A stretch of DNA of 10,402 bases, from the NCBI GenBank assembly GCA_015233285.1, contig JADFYA010000101.1, forward strand, positions 1-10,402. Reading direction: 5' to 3'. The DNA is from Deltaproteobacteria bacterium (GTDB lineage: Bacteria > Desulfobacterota > JADFXK01). Position 1 is the stretch's first letter, and each line of letters begins with the position of its first letter. This document shows, piece by piece, positions 1 to 7,112 of the stretch. The notes beneath the pieces are model-generated. The model was not told the origin of the DNA. It searched no databases and saw nothing but the letters and a program-made list of their open reading frames with translations. Both the position numbers and the translations under genes were made by a program.

Positions 1-1365
1 TACGGGACCGGTATTGATGCCCACACCGACTCGGAAGGGAGGCAACCCCACCCGGTGCCGCGTGTTGAATTCCTCCAGGGCGTTCATTATCTCCAGGGCG
101 CTTTTGACCGCCAGGGTGGCGTGGTCAGGCAGTCTCACCGGGGCTCCAAATACGGCCATAATCCCATCCCCGACAAATTGATAGACGACCCCCTGGTGCT
201 TTTCAATTGCCCTGACCATATAAGAAAAATAGTTATTGAGCAGATTGATCACCTCGTTGGGAGGTAACTCCTCACACAGGGTCGTGTAGTCTCGGACGTC
301 GGAGAACAGAATGGACACCTCGGTACTCTCTCCGCCCAGAGCCGGTGGATGCTCCAGAATAGCCTGAGCAATTTCCGGGGTAACGAACCGGCCAAAGGTT
401 TCTTTGATCCGTTCGCGATCTCGGAGGCCCTCAACCATTCGGTTGAAATGGTCTGCTAAAATGCCCAGTTCATCATTACTGGTGACGCCGGCTGTCGCGG
501 TCAGGTCGCCTTCGGCCACTTTGGTCATGGCCTCGACCATGTCCTTTACCGGCGTAACAATGCTGCCGGAAATGGTGTGGGATAAAATCATGGCCAGGAC
601 AAGCCCGGTAATTAATAGGAAAACAGTCAGGTAAAGCAGGCTGCTGATAACTTCTTCCGGGTCCATGATCAGCATCATCTTGGCCTTATTGTATGACAGC
701 ACGGCCAGGATGATCATGGGCAAGAAACTGGCGAACATAAAAGTATAGAGTAACCTTGACCGGAGACGCAGTCGAAAGGCGCCCGGCGTCTGGACCAGGC
801 CACCGTCGGGAAAGAAATGACTCCGAGCCTCGCGGCTGAATATCTCCGTGGTGAAGAAAACAATGGCCGAGGTGACGACACCGGATATCAATACGCCGGT
901 AAACACCCGGCATCCGCTTATAATGATCGACAGAGTGACTTTTCCGACTGTCTGGAGCATAGTGCTGTAAACCGACATAATCAAAGCGGCCATCAGCCAG
1001 TTGGCCAGGCTGACTAAAGCGGAATAAAACGGCATGTTGAGAATTTTTCGCTGCACAATGGGCAACAATCCGGTGGGGATATCCCGGGCCTCCAATTTAA
1101 GCCGAATATATCGCCTGATGCCTAATAACCAGTTGAAGTTAAAACAAGTTGCCGTGATCACTAAAACGATCATCATAATGGCCGAGACGCGCAGAGCTTT
1201 CTGGATATAGGGCAGGGGATGAAGCTGGTCAAAATAGAGAAAGTAGGATATGCAAACAATCGCCCCGGTGACGTTGGCCAGAATTTGAACAAGACCTAAT
1301 TTGAATCTGAAAAGCCGACTTATGTCCGGCCAAGGGTTGTTTTTTTCGGAAGGTTGCTCAGCCAT
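1..1365 (-). CDS. Membrane-bound class III adenylate/guanylate cyclase with HAMP domain (3' end beyond the window)
   Basis: Makes a cyclic nucleotide (probably cAMP from ATP) at the inner membrane. The frame is open from the ATG at 1365 to the left edge, about 455 residues. The N-terminal 260 residues hold about six hydrophobic segments (near 21-45, 60-79, 112-133, 142-171, 203-222, 238-259). A HAMP linker follows (about 260-312, TPVKDM to FNRMVEGL), then the start of a cyclase catalytic domain. The first metal-binding Asp is in LFSDVRDYT (about 354) and the second in FVGDGIMAVFG (about 398). The position usually held by the adenine-selecting Lys reads Gln (VYQFVGDG), so substrate choice is less certain. 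The transition-state Asn and Arg lie beyond the edge. The 6TM-HAMP-cyclase order resembles mycobacterial Rv3645/Rv1318c-type enzymes. GGTGG lies just upstream of the ATG. It is the last minus-strand gene here, separated from ietS by about 400 nt, so it is probably transcribed independently. Confidence 0.9.
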   Translation of the reverse strand, partial: MAEQPSEKNNPWPDISRLFRFKLGLVQILANVTGAIVCISYFLYFDQLHPLPYIQKALRVSAIMMIVLVITATCFNFNWLLGIRRYIRLKLEARDIPTGLLPIVQRKILNMPFYSALVSLANWLMAALIMSVYSTMLQTVGKVTLSIIISGCRVFTGVLISGVVTSAIVFFTTEIFSREARSHFFPDGGLVQTPGAFRLRLRSRLLYTFMFASFLPMIILAVLSYNKAKMMLIMDPEEVISSLLYLTVFLLITGLVLAMILSHTISGSIVTPVKDMVEAMTKVAEGDLTATAGVTSNDELGILADHFNRMVEGLRDRERIKETFGRFVTPEIAQAILEHPPALGGESTEVSILFSDVRDYTTLCEELPPNEVINLLNNYFSYMVRAIEKHQGVVYQFVGDGIMAVFGAPVRLPDHATLAVKSALEIMNALEEFNTRHRVGLPPFRVGVGINTGPV

Positions 1366-1544
1366 TTGACCACCGGGTTTGATGATGTTACCGCATCTTG
1401 GACATGTTTTGATGTGGCTGGAAATAGGGCGGAAAGGCAGAGGCAACCAGTCTCTTCAACTGGCGCCTCTTAAGGGCGAATCATAATCTTGAGATCAGCA
1501 TTTTATTCGCTATATTCTATAGGTCAGATTAAATTAGAGTACCA

Positions 1545-1560
1545 CAAGGGGCGACCCTTG
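1545..1560. repeat. Small inverted repeat (CAAGGG-gcga-CCCTTG) upstream of the cyclase gene
   Basis: Perfect 6-bp arms with a 4-nt loop, about 180 nt upstream of the cyclase ATG. It could be a short hairpin in the leader or an operator. There is no strong T-tract directly after the stem on either strand, so I do not call it a terminator. Confidence 0.25.
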
Positions 1561-1665
1561 GCAATCTTTTTCCAGGTGGGGTTGGCCGGCGGGAATGGAA
1601 TGTCTCTCGGGGAGCATCGGTCGAGGTTACTGGGCACAGACGTGGTGCAATAAGGTAGCAGAGGT

Positions 1666-1679
1666 AGACAACTTTGTCT
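1666..1679. repeat. Perfect 14-bp inverted repeat (AGACAA-ct-TTGTCT)
   Basis: Two perfect 6-bp arms around a 2-nt centre, about 90 nt beyond the ietS stop codon and 300 nt upstream of the cyclase start. The spacing suits a dimeric regulator site, but no partner gene or second copy is visible. Chance occurrence is possible. Confidence 0.25.
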
Positions 1680-1769
1680 GACTCCGATATCAACCGTGAA
1701 CATGGCTGGACATGCAGAATCTACCTCGGCTTTCTTGTTTGCCCAGAAAGTGATCGATTCATTGCTAAT

Positions 1770-3356
1770 CTATATCTCTATTTCTACCTGTTGCCTGACA
1801 AGATTGACCACCGGTGTGTATATATCAACATCGGCTTCCGGCGTGCGTATGGTGACGATTAGAGAGTAGCGGGCTCTTTTGGACCATCGTTCTAGGTGAT
1901 GACGCTCACGCCACCAGCCTATAACTGGATAAACAGCAAGGTAACCCCGTTGGGCAAGTTCCGCTGCCGTTCCGGTCCAGCGGTCCGAATGCAATGATCC
2001 CAAGCTTCTTAGTTGAGGACCTAATTTCCAGCTATAGGCATCACTCTTGGAATCGTCACCCCTTCCTTCTTCAAAGGCAATCCTGTTTATGCGTCCTTTG
2101 AATTGGTCAAGAGTTTCTGTAGGTGTTTTAACCTCTAATCTTAGGCCGTGAGAAGCATAGCGATGTGGTTTCTTCCATCCTCTTTCTCCTGGGTTGGGTT
2201 CAATGAAGTAAGACAGCGTGACCCGCATCTCTACCTCGGTCTCGCCTAATTCCTGCAAGACATCGGCAGGCCACGGAATAGTGTGAAGATTCATGTCCCG
2301 CATTTTATCTTTTCCATCGATCCTATCATACGGTTGCAGCGAATCCTGGGCGATGAGGGTCAAGGAATTTCTGGTGCTCCACATGGCCTTAGTCAGATCA
2401 GGAACACCAAATCCGTACCATCTCAGAAGTTTTTTGTAATCCTCTCTTTTTTTCAACGGAGAAAATCTGTCTTTCATCGCTTCGGTCCAATCGGCGGAGT
2501 GGACCAGCAGAGCTCGAATGGTTTCCGGCCAATACTCGGGATGTTCGGCCAGAAGTATGGCCGCCATTCGTGAAGCCAGTGCAGTGGCTGCGCTGGTATC
2601 TCTCATGATGGTTAACGGCTTTATGGTGAATGATCCATTCGTTGAAAGTAAGCCAAGACTATCAACGTATTCTGGGCCCCTCGTCTCCGGGTTTATGGCC
2701 ATGTTTCCACCCTCGAAAACGATGTCAGGTTTGATCGGCCATGAATTGGACCACATGCTTGAGGTGCAACTGGAAGGACTCAGGTCGCCCTGTGGAGCGA
2801 GGGGGAGCCAGCCGGGATACTCATCCTGATCAATGGTGACCTTTTCGGTGAAAGCTCCAATAGTTAAGGCATTCCATGACTGGCCAGGGTCATGAATCCC
2901 ATCGGTATGGTTGCTGTCTGGATAGAATTGACGGGAGTCGGGGTTAGTGTTTCCGGCGCAGACCACGATGAGTCGCTTCTGGTTATCATCGCTGTCGTCG
3001 TAACCTGAGGCCAAGGCATCCAGGCGGGCAGACCACGACGATGGTTTTCCGCGATCTCGGGAATCTGTTGCCGATACAGCCAGACACATCACGCGTTGGC
3101 GTTCAGGCGCAGTAATCTCTGCCCGATAAATCGCCTCGCTGGTAATGTGACCGTATAGACGAGCAGGATTTTTACCGCTGTCAGGAAGAATCTTGACAGA
3201 TTCAAGCCGATGTCCCAATTCATAGGAATGGCTTTCGGATAGGACCTCAGTTAGATCGCCGTATAGTGAAAGTCCGGCCATCTCGGTTCCATGGCCTTTG
3301 TTATCTGAGGTGCCCCAGTTTGGGTTGCAGGAGTGCATGTCGGTTTGATCGAGCAT
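1770..3356 (-). CDS. ietS: IetS S8 (subtilisin-like) peptidase, C-terminal part with catalytic His, Asn and Ser (frameshifted gene)
   Basis: This is the larger, downstream part of a peptidase S8 gene whose 5' part is in another frame (3301-4248). Numbered from the internal ATG at 3356, it contains the catalytic His motif KGHGTEMAG (His22), the oxyanion-hole Asn in VVCAGNTN (Asn136) and the catalytic Ser in RDTSAATALASRMAA (Ser255). A C-terminal domain typical of IetS follows, ending in WWRERHHLERWSKRARYSL and a VDIYTPV motif. The ATG at 3356 is internal: an in-frame TGA lies two codons before it (3360-3362), and the GAGG upstream is too close to act as a normal ribosome site. I therefore infer a broken gene rather than an independent one. 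In the IetAS system (ATPase plus serine protease; Gao_Iet in defence catalogues) this subunit is the effector protease and, in the Agrobacterium Ti plasmid version, the toxin. Without the Asp-bearing half this piece should not be an active protease. Confidence 0.88.
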   Translation of the reverse strand: MLDQTDMHSCNPNWGTSDNKGHGTEMAGLSLYGDLTEVLSESHSYELGHRLESVKILPDSGKNPARLYGHITSEAIYRAEITAPERQRVMCLAVSATDSRDRGKPSSWSARLDALASGYDDSDDNQKRLIVVCAGNTNPDSRQFYPDSNHTDGIHDPGQSWNALTIGAFTEKVTIDQDEYPGWLPLAPQGDLSPSSCTSSMWSNSWPIKPDIVFEGGNMAINPETRGPEYVDSLGLLSTNGSFTIKPLTIMRDTSAATALASRMAAILLAEHPEYWPETIRALLVHSADWTEAMKDRFSPLKKREDYKKLLRWYGFGVPDLTKAMWSTRNSLTLIAQDSLQPYDRIDGKDKMRDMNLHTIPWPADVLQELGETEVEMRVTLSYFIEPNPGERGWKKPHRYASHGLRLEVKTPTETLDQFKGRINRIAFEEGRGDDSKSDAYSWKLGPQLRSLGSLHSDRWTGTAAELAQRGYLAVYPVIGWWRERHHLERWSKRARYSLIVTIRTPEADVDIYTPVVNLVRQQVEIEI

Positions 3357-4248
3357 GCCTCAGCATAGGATGTTCTCTATTTATTCCCGTATCCAGTATA
3401 CATACAGCCGGGCTAGATGATGGCGGCCGGCTTATTCTGGACAACGCATCATTGATCCATTCGTATTGAGCGACCGCGGTGAGGTTGGTGAAGAAGTCGG
3501 CCGTTTCTTTCGCCCGGCGAACCTCCGCGATACAATCGAGCAAGTCGATTGATCTACTCATCTGAGACTTGGTGCCTTGGGCTATAATAACCGTTCGATC
3601 TGGGAATTCTATCGTCTCGTCATTAACATCAAGGCCGATGCGCTGAGCGTGATCTTTAAAGGTATCAAGATAGGTTCGCCTATCACTCCCAACGCGAAGC
3701 CAGACCTCCCAGGAAATAGCCTCATCTCCTTCCGGCATGACATCATTGTCGTCAGTCCACAGGGCGGTAAACACTGCTCTACGTATTTCTGAGATGCTTT
3801 CAACCAACGGTTGATTCTTGGGCTTCCCTTTTTTTGTATTTTCGTTGAGATACTGGTTTATTTTGTCGAAAAAAAGGGATAGCTTGCCTTCTGGAATATA
3901 GCAAGTGGCTAAAACTTTATCTTCTACTTTCTTTACCGCAAGCAATTCAATGCGGGCCCTTATGGATTCAAGGCTTTCGAACTTCAGCTCGAATCCTGGT
4001 TCGCCTTGGAATTCCACGTAGATTCCATCGCCTGCACGAACACCGAAAGCCGTACGTTCTTTTTTCAAAACTTGAGCTTCTTCCTTAACCTGCTTCAATT
4101 GATTGAGCAATCTATTGCCATGAGATTTCCTGTCTCGGGTGGGTAGATCTCTTTCATTGTGGCCTCCTGTATGCGGCGCGTACTGATCCGTCTGAGCCGT
4201 ACCAGCCACAAGTAAGTGAGGAAGCTTATCCAGCTTTTGATCAGGCAT
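3301..4248 (-). CDS. ietS: IetS S8 peptidase, N-terminal part ending after the catalytic Asp (frameshifted gene)
   Basis: The authentic 5' part of ietS. It starts at ATG 4248 with a good ribosome site (AGAGGG, 4-5 nt before the ATG), 42 nt after the ietA stop, so the two genes should be co-transcribed. The N-terminal ~275 residues are the non-peptidase domain found in IetS proteins, including a charged helical stretch near 46-66 that may be a coiled coil. The subtilase core then begins with VCILDTGINREHP, whose Asp286 is the catalytic aspartate. Homology continues to about residue 299 (HPMLRHA). The frame then leaves the family sequence and stops at 3301-3303 after about 16 unrelated residues. 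The true continuation is one base away in the frame of 1770-3356. Restoring the frame gives about 825 residues, a normal IetS size, with a complete Asp-His-Asn-Ser set. Confidence 0.88.
   Translation of the reverse strand: MPDQKLDKLPHLLVAGTAQTDQYAPHTGGHNERDLPTRDRKSHGNRLLNQLKQVKEEAQVLKKERTAFGVRAGDGIYVEFQGEPGFELKFESLESIRARIELLAVKKVEDKVLATCYIPEGKLSLFFDKINQYLNENTKKGKPKNQPLVESISEIRRAVFTALWTDDNDVMPEGDEAISWEVWLRVGSDRRTYLDTFKDHAQRIGLDVNDETIEFPDRTVIIAQGTKSQMSRSIDLLDCIAEVRRAKETADFFTNLTAVAQYEWINDALSRISRPPSSSPAVCILDTGINREHPMLRHARSNRHALLQPKLGHLR
3350..3359 (-). other. Frameshift site in ietS
   Basis: The upstream frame matches IetS up to HPMLRHA and the downstream frame resumes at LDQTDMH. The switch must lie after the in-frame TGA of the second frame (3360-3362) and before the LDQ codons, a window of about ten bases. 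The total 4248-1770 span is 3n+1 nt, consistent with one extra base or two missing bases. The local sequence has no homopolymer and no obvious slippery heptamer, so programmed frameshifting is not supported. Confidence 0.75.
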
Positions 4249-4290
4249 TAATCCCTCTATTCAGCGTGCAACAAACTAATCTATTAGCCA

Positions 4291-5274
4291 TTATTTACCT
4301 TGAATCGTTTTTCGTTCTGATAAAGTTTTTAGTATATCGTCGTTGCTGACGTGGTCACGATCATGGATTATGGCATCTTTTAAAGCATCGTTACACGCCC
4401 TGGTAATATCAGCATAGCTCAACCCAACGGCAACATCAGCTAATTGAGGCCAATAGACGTCTAGTTTCTTGAAACTGGCCAGGTTGGCTTGGATAGCTTG
4501 GGCCAGAAGATCTCTATCTGGTAGGTGGTATTCTATGACATCATCAAAACGGCGAAAGAGTGCGGAGTCAAGAATCTCAGGATGATTTGTTGCTGCGAGC
4601 AAAAGGCTATTAGATTGATCTTGTTCGATCAATTGCAGAAAGCTATTTAACACCCTGCGGATTTCACCGACATCATTAAGAATGCTACGATTTGATCCAA
4701 TTGAATCAAATTCATCGAAAAGATAAACTCCGCGAACCTGAGCGATCGCATCAAATATCTGCCGCAATTTTGCGGCGGTTTCGCCCATGTACTTGGTGAT
4801 GAGGCTGTCTAACCTCACGGAGAACAGAGGAAGGTTAAGTTCTCCGGCCAGGACATCTGCCGACATCGTTTTCCCGGTTCCTGGAGAGCCGACAAAAAGT
4901 AATTTTTTTCGAGGCGATAGGCCGAAAGAACGAATCTTTGTTATCTGTCGATGTTCTTTGATGACGCGGGTCAACCGCTCCCGGATATCCCGGTCAAGTA
5001 TCATATCAGGTAGACGGAGCTTAGGATATGAAAGAGTGAGAAGATTGACCAGCTCACCACGCGGTTGGGCCAGGGGAACTGATTTCTTCATAGAATCAAA
5101 CTTGTTATGGCGTAGCTTGGCTTCATCTATTAGAGAACGCAACTCCTGGGCCAGCTTGCCGTGCCCCAGCTTTGCCTCATGAGCGGCCACTTGCATGGCT
5201 ACTGCATAGAACTGGGCGTCATCCCCATCAATGTGGGATTTCAGAAGTGCTTTCATTTGATCAGCGCTGGGCAT
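4291..5274 (-). CDS. ietA: IetA AAA+ ATPase of the IetAS anti-phage / toxin-antitoxin-like module
   Basis: ATPase partner of the IetS protease; in the Ti-plasmid IetAS pair IetA acts as antitoxin, and the pair is a catalogued phage-defence system. From the ATG at 5274 (327 residues) it has an N-terminal helical segment of about 90 residues (MPSADQMKALLKSH.. VAAHEAKLGHGKLA). A single AAA+ domain follows: Walker A GSPGTGKT (129-136), Walker B YLFDEFD (184-190), sensor-1 AATN (about 227-230), Arg-finger region FRRFD (Arg241/Arg242) and sensor-2 region GLSYADITRA (284-293). I chose the ATG because family members begin close to this (A/S)A(E/D)Q.KALLKSH motif. An in-frame TTG at 5304 would add ten residues but has no ribosome site. 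The gene is intact. It lies 75 nt after ksgA on the same strand and 42 nt before ietS. Sampled stretches are clearly more AT-rich than ksgA, which fits acquisition by transfer. Confidence 0.92.
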   Translation of the reverse strand: MPSADQMKALLKSHIDGDDAQFYAVAMQVAAHEAKLGHGKLAQELRSLIDEAKLRHNKFDSMKKSVPLAQPRGELVNLLTLSYPKLRLPDMILDRDIRERLTRVIKEHRQITKIRSFGLSPRKKLLFVGSPGTGKTMSADVLAGELNLPLFSVRLDSLITKYMGETAAKLRQIFDAIAQVRGVYLFDEFDSIGSNRSILNDVGEIRRVLNSFLQLIEQDQSNSLLLAATNHPEILDSALFRRFDDVIEYHLPDRDLLAQAIQANLASFKKLDVYWPQLADVAVGLSYADITRACNDALKDAIIHDRDHVSNDDILKTLSERKTIQGK

Positions 5275-5325
5275 CCGCAACCCGGTCTTTCTTTTGGGGA
5301 ACAATGTCAGGCGGCAGTTTAAGTC

Positions 5326-5347
5326 AAATAATAAGACAGTATTATTT
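5326..5347. repeat. AT-only perfect 8-bp inverted repeat between ksgA and ietA
   Basis: AAATAATA (5326-5333) and TATTATTT (5340-5347) flank a 6-nt loop, directly after the ksgA stop codon. The stem has no G:C pairs, so it is weak as a terminator. It sits where an ietA promoter/operator would be expected, and TATTAT within it could act as a -10 element. Its role is inferred from position only. Confidence 0.35.
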
Positions 5348-5349
5348 TA

Positions 5350-6204
5350 TCACCTTGCTTGGTTTGAAGTCAATACATCCGCCAAATTGATGAATTCCTC
5401 CACCGACAGTGTCTCGCCGCGGCGGCGGCCCTCGATCCCGGCTTGTTCTAAAGTCTCTCTCACCATCTCCTTGGGCAGGCCGGGCAGGTTGGCCCCAGTC
5501 AGGGCATTGAGCAGGGTTTTGCGCCGCTGGCCGAAAGCGCCTTTGACCACCCGTGCAAAAATCGCCTCATCTTTGGCCCGCAGATTTATCGAAGGCTTAA
5601 AGATGATTTTGGTCAGCGCTGATGAGACCTTCGGCCTGGGATGGAAGAGGTCTGGGGATAAATGGAACAGGGTCGTCACGGTGGCAAAGTAGGCCACCAT
5701 CACGGTCAATGCGCCATAATCCTTTCCTCCGGGTGAGGCCGCCAACCGGTCCGCCACCTCCCGTTGAAACATCAGGGTCGCTTCGGCGACGGCCAGGCGA
5801 TGATCCAGGAGCTTGAAAAGCAGGGGAGACGAGATGTAATAGGGGAGGTTGCCGATAACCTTGACCGGCGCTTGCAACTCGTGAGCCACCCTGGTGAAGT
5901 CATACTTCAGGGCATCTGCCTCAACCAGCGTGATGTTGGACGGGCCGCGGGAAGAGATCTGGTCGCTCAAAGCTGCCACCAGGTCTCGGTCAAATTCTAA
6001 GGCGATGACCCGGCTAACGCGCCGCGCCAGGGGTATGGTCAGGCTGCCCAGTCCGGCCCCGATCTCAATAACGGTGTCCTCAGGATCGAATCCGGCTGCG
6101 TCCAGGATGCGTTCGGCGGTGTCAGGTTGAGCCAGAAAGTTTTGGCCCAGCTTATGCTTGGGTCTGATGTGGTAATGCTTGATGAGGCTGAGGGAATCGC
6201 GCAT
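5350..6204 (-). CDS. rsmA: 16S rRNA (adenine1518/1519-N6)-dimethyltransferase KsgA/RsmA
   Basis: Dimethylates the two adjacent adenines in helix 45 near the 3' end of 16S rRNA, using S-adenosylmethionine, late in 30S subunit assembly. The protein is full length at 284 residues. Motifs in order: N-terminal KHKLGQNFL (16-24); SAM-binding motif I VIEIGAGLGSLT (45-56); acidic post-I residue ALEFDRDL (68-75); EADALKYD (95-102); catalytic NLPYYISSPLLF (119-130); FHPRPKVSSAL (187-197); AFGQRRKTLLNAL (223-235) in the C-terminal helical domain. The start ATG at 6204 has AAAGG about 8 nt upstream. The gene is also called ksgA; loss in many bacteria gives kasugamycin resistance. It is GC-richer than the ietAS genes after it, suggesting that ksgA is the native gene and ietAS was inserted downstream. 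Confidence 0.97.
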   Translation of the reverse strand: MRDSLSLIKHYHIRPKHKLGQNFLAQPDTAERILDAAGFDPEDTVIEIGAGLGSLTIPLARRVSRVIALEFDRDLVAALSDQISSRGPSNITLVEADALKYDFTRVAHELQAPVKVIGNLPYYISSPLLFKLLDHRLAVAEATLMFQREVADRLAASPGGKDYGALTVMVAYFATVTTLFHLSPDLFHPRPKVSSALTKIIFKPSINLRAKDEAIFARVVKGAFGQRRKTLLNALTGANLPGLPKEMVRETLEQAGIEGRRRGETLSVEEFINLADVLTSNQAR

Positions 6205-6371
6205 ATTTATGGCCTTTCGACCAACTCAGTGATCGGCTGCCGGTTCATGTGAGGCTTATGATTCGGTATTCAGGTGTGTTAACCATATTGGCCGGTGCTG
6301 TATTTGGTCAGGCAAAGAAAACTGACTGAAGATGACATATAATCCCGTTATATCTGGATGTTACCTGGCTG

Positions 6372-6430
6372 AATCGGGTGTCGGCCGGTCCCGGTCCAAA
6401 ACCAAATGACCCCGGCCGCTGAATCCGATT
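6372..6430. repeat. Two-part nested inverted repeat (possible leader hairpin or operator)
   Basis: The outer arms are AATCGG (6372-6377) and CCGATT (6425-6430); the inner arms are CGGCCGG (6382-6388) and CCGGCCG (6412-6418). Together they can fold into one long interrupted stem with a loop of about 23 nt. No T-tract follows, so it is not an obvious terminator. The right outer arm overlaps the putative -35 box of the downstream promoter. Confidence 0.35.
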
Positions 6431-6458
6431 GACTTGGATCGGGGTTAAGGTTTAATAT
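6429..6458 (+). promoter_or_regulatory. Putative sigma70-type promoter for the isochorismatase-family gene
   Basis: TTGACT (6429-6434) and TAATAT (6453-6458) are separated by 18 nt, 57 nt before the start codon at 6516. The -35 matches consensus at 5 of 6 positions, the -10 at 4 of 6. Assigned by eye only. Confidence 0.35.
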
Positions 6459-6515
6459 CTCGCCGGTTAACCATTCGGGCTTGTGGGTTTGATCAACTTA
6501 AAGAGGTAATATCTT

Positions 6516-7089
6516 ATGAAATCAGCCATCTTAGTTATTGACATGGTCAAGGATACGCTTGACGGGACTCATTCCTACCCGATTACCCCCCCAGGCTATG
6601 GCCATGTTGCCGGCGGTGAACCATTTATTGATTGAAGGACGGCGGTTGGGGTCGCAAATCATATTCTCCACCGATAGTTTTATGGAAGAAGATTTTATCT
6701 TCAAGGGGCGAATGAAAGCCCACTCCATTAGGGGAACCAGGGGTGCGGAGACGATTGATGAGCTGGACCAGAGACCCGGAGACATCCATCTGCCCAAACG
6801 CCGGTTTAGTGCTTTTTTTAAGACCGACCTGGATCAGACGCTCCGGGGGAAGGGCATTGAGTTAGTGGCCGTGACTGGAATCGCTACCAATTTTTGTGTT
6901 TTGGCGACTGCCTTAGATGCTCTCTGCCACGATTTCCGGGCCGTCATTATCGAAGATTGCGCCGCCGCCTTTGATTTGGCCACTCATACCAGGACACTGG
7001 ACAACTATCGCCGGAATCCCTTAAATCCCCTTTTCCGAGTTATGACGTCCCAAGACTTTCTAAAGGAACAGGCGGAAAACGCAGTCTAA
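6516..7089 (+). CDS. Isochorismatase-family cysteine hydrolase (nicotinamidase-like), frameshifted near the 5' end
   Basis: A small cysteine amidohydrolase of the isochorismatase/nicotinamidase fold; the substrate cannot be assigned. It starts at ATG 6516 with AGAGG at 6502-6506. The first frame encodes MKSAILVIDMVKDTLDGTHS with the catalytic Asp9, then leaves the family sequence at a C7 run (6586-6592) and stops at 6633-6635. The rest continues in the next frame (open from 6538 to the TAA at 7087-7089). Removing one C gives a 190-residue protein, a normal size, with the full triad: Asp9, Lys94 (LPKRRFSAF) and nucleophile Cys127 (TNFCVLATALDA). An STDSF segment (about 51-55) and a HSIRGT segment match the region that includes metal ligands in nicotinamidases, but the second ligand is not a clear His. 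It converges with xseB, with only 23 nt between the stop codons. As written the product would be truncated. Confidence 0.82.
6586..6592 (+). other. C7 homopolymer frameshift site in the isochorismatase-family gene
   Basis: With seven Cs the frame reads ACC CCC CCA GGC and soon stops. With six it reads ACC CCC CAG GCT ATG and continues into the conserved protein. One extra base therefore explains the break exactly. It could be an indel error, a real mutation or a contingency tract. Confidence 0.75.
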
Positions 7090-7112
7090 CGGGCCGGCCT
7101 CGGATCTGTTTG

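Larger units (their letters stand above)
1366..1769. other. Intergenic gap between ietS and the cyclase gene
   Basis: No ORF here has protein-like composition or a recognisable motif; a 62-codon plus-strand frame starting at TTG 1674 runs antisense into ietS and looks fortuitous. The gap holds three small inverted repeats: 1441-1468 (AGGC..CCAGT / ACTGG.GCCT, 7-nt loop), 1545-1560 (CAAGGG gcga CCCTTG) and 1666-1679 (AGACAA ct TTGTCT). I found no convincing sigma70 promoter for the cyclase gene and no stem followed by a U-tract that would serve as a terminator for ietS. Confidence 0.5.
6205..6515. other. Divergent intergenic region between ksgA and the isochorismatase-family gene
   Basis: No gene is visible in these 311 nt. 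The region holds a perfect inverted repeat at 6337-6353 (ATATAA tcccg TTATAT, containing a perfect TATAAT at 6338-6343 but no matching -35), a nested inverted repeat at 6372-6430, and a plausible plus-strand promoter at 6429-6458. Ribosome sites for both flanking genes lie at its ends: AAAGG for ksgA and AGAGG at 6502-6506 for the hydrolase. Confidence 0.5.

Noticed and set aside
1674..1862. Plus-strand 62-codon frame
   Set aside because: Starts at TTG with no ribosome site, runs antisense into the 3' end of ietS, and has no recognisable motif.
1770..3356. Independent protease gene starting at ATG 3356
   Set aside because: The ATG lies inside conserved protease sequence, its GAGG is too close, and the product lacks the catalytic Asp.
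3350..3359. Programmed ribosomal frameshifting in ietS
   Set aside because: No slippery heptamer, no convincing stimulatory structure, and IetS proteins are normally encoded in one frame.
4787..5182. Plus-strand 131-codon frame
   Set aside because: Antisense to the ietA Walker A region; no ribosome site or family resemblance.
5275..5304. TTG 5304 as the ietA start
   Set aside because: No ribosome site before it and the ten extra residues are not family-like; ATG 5274 fits the family N-terminus.
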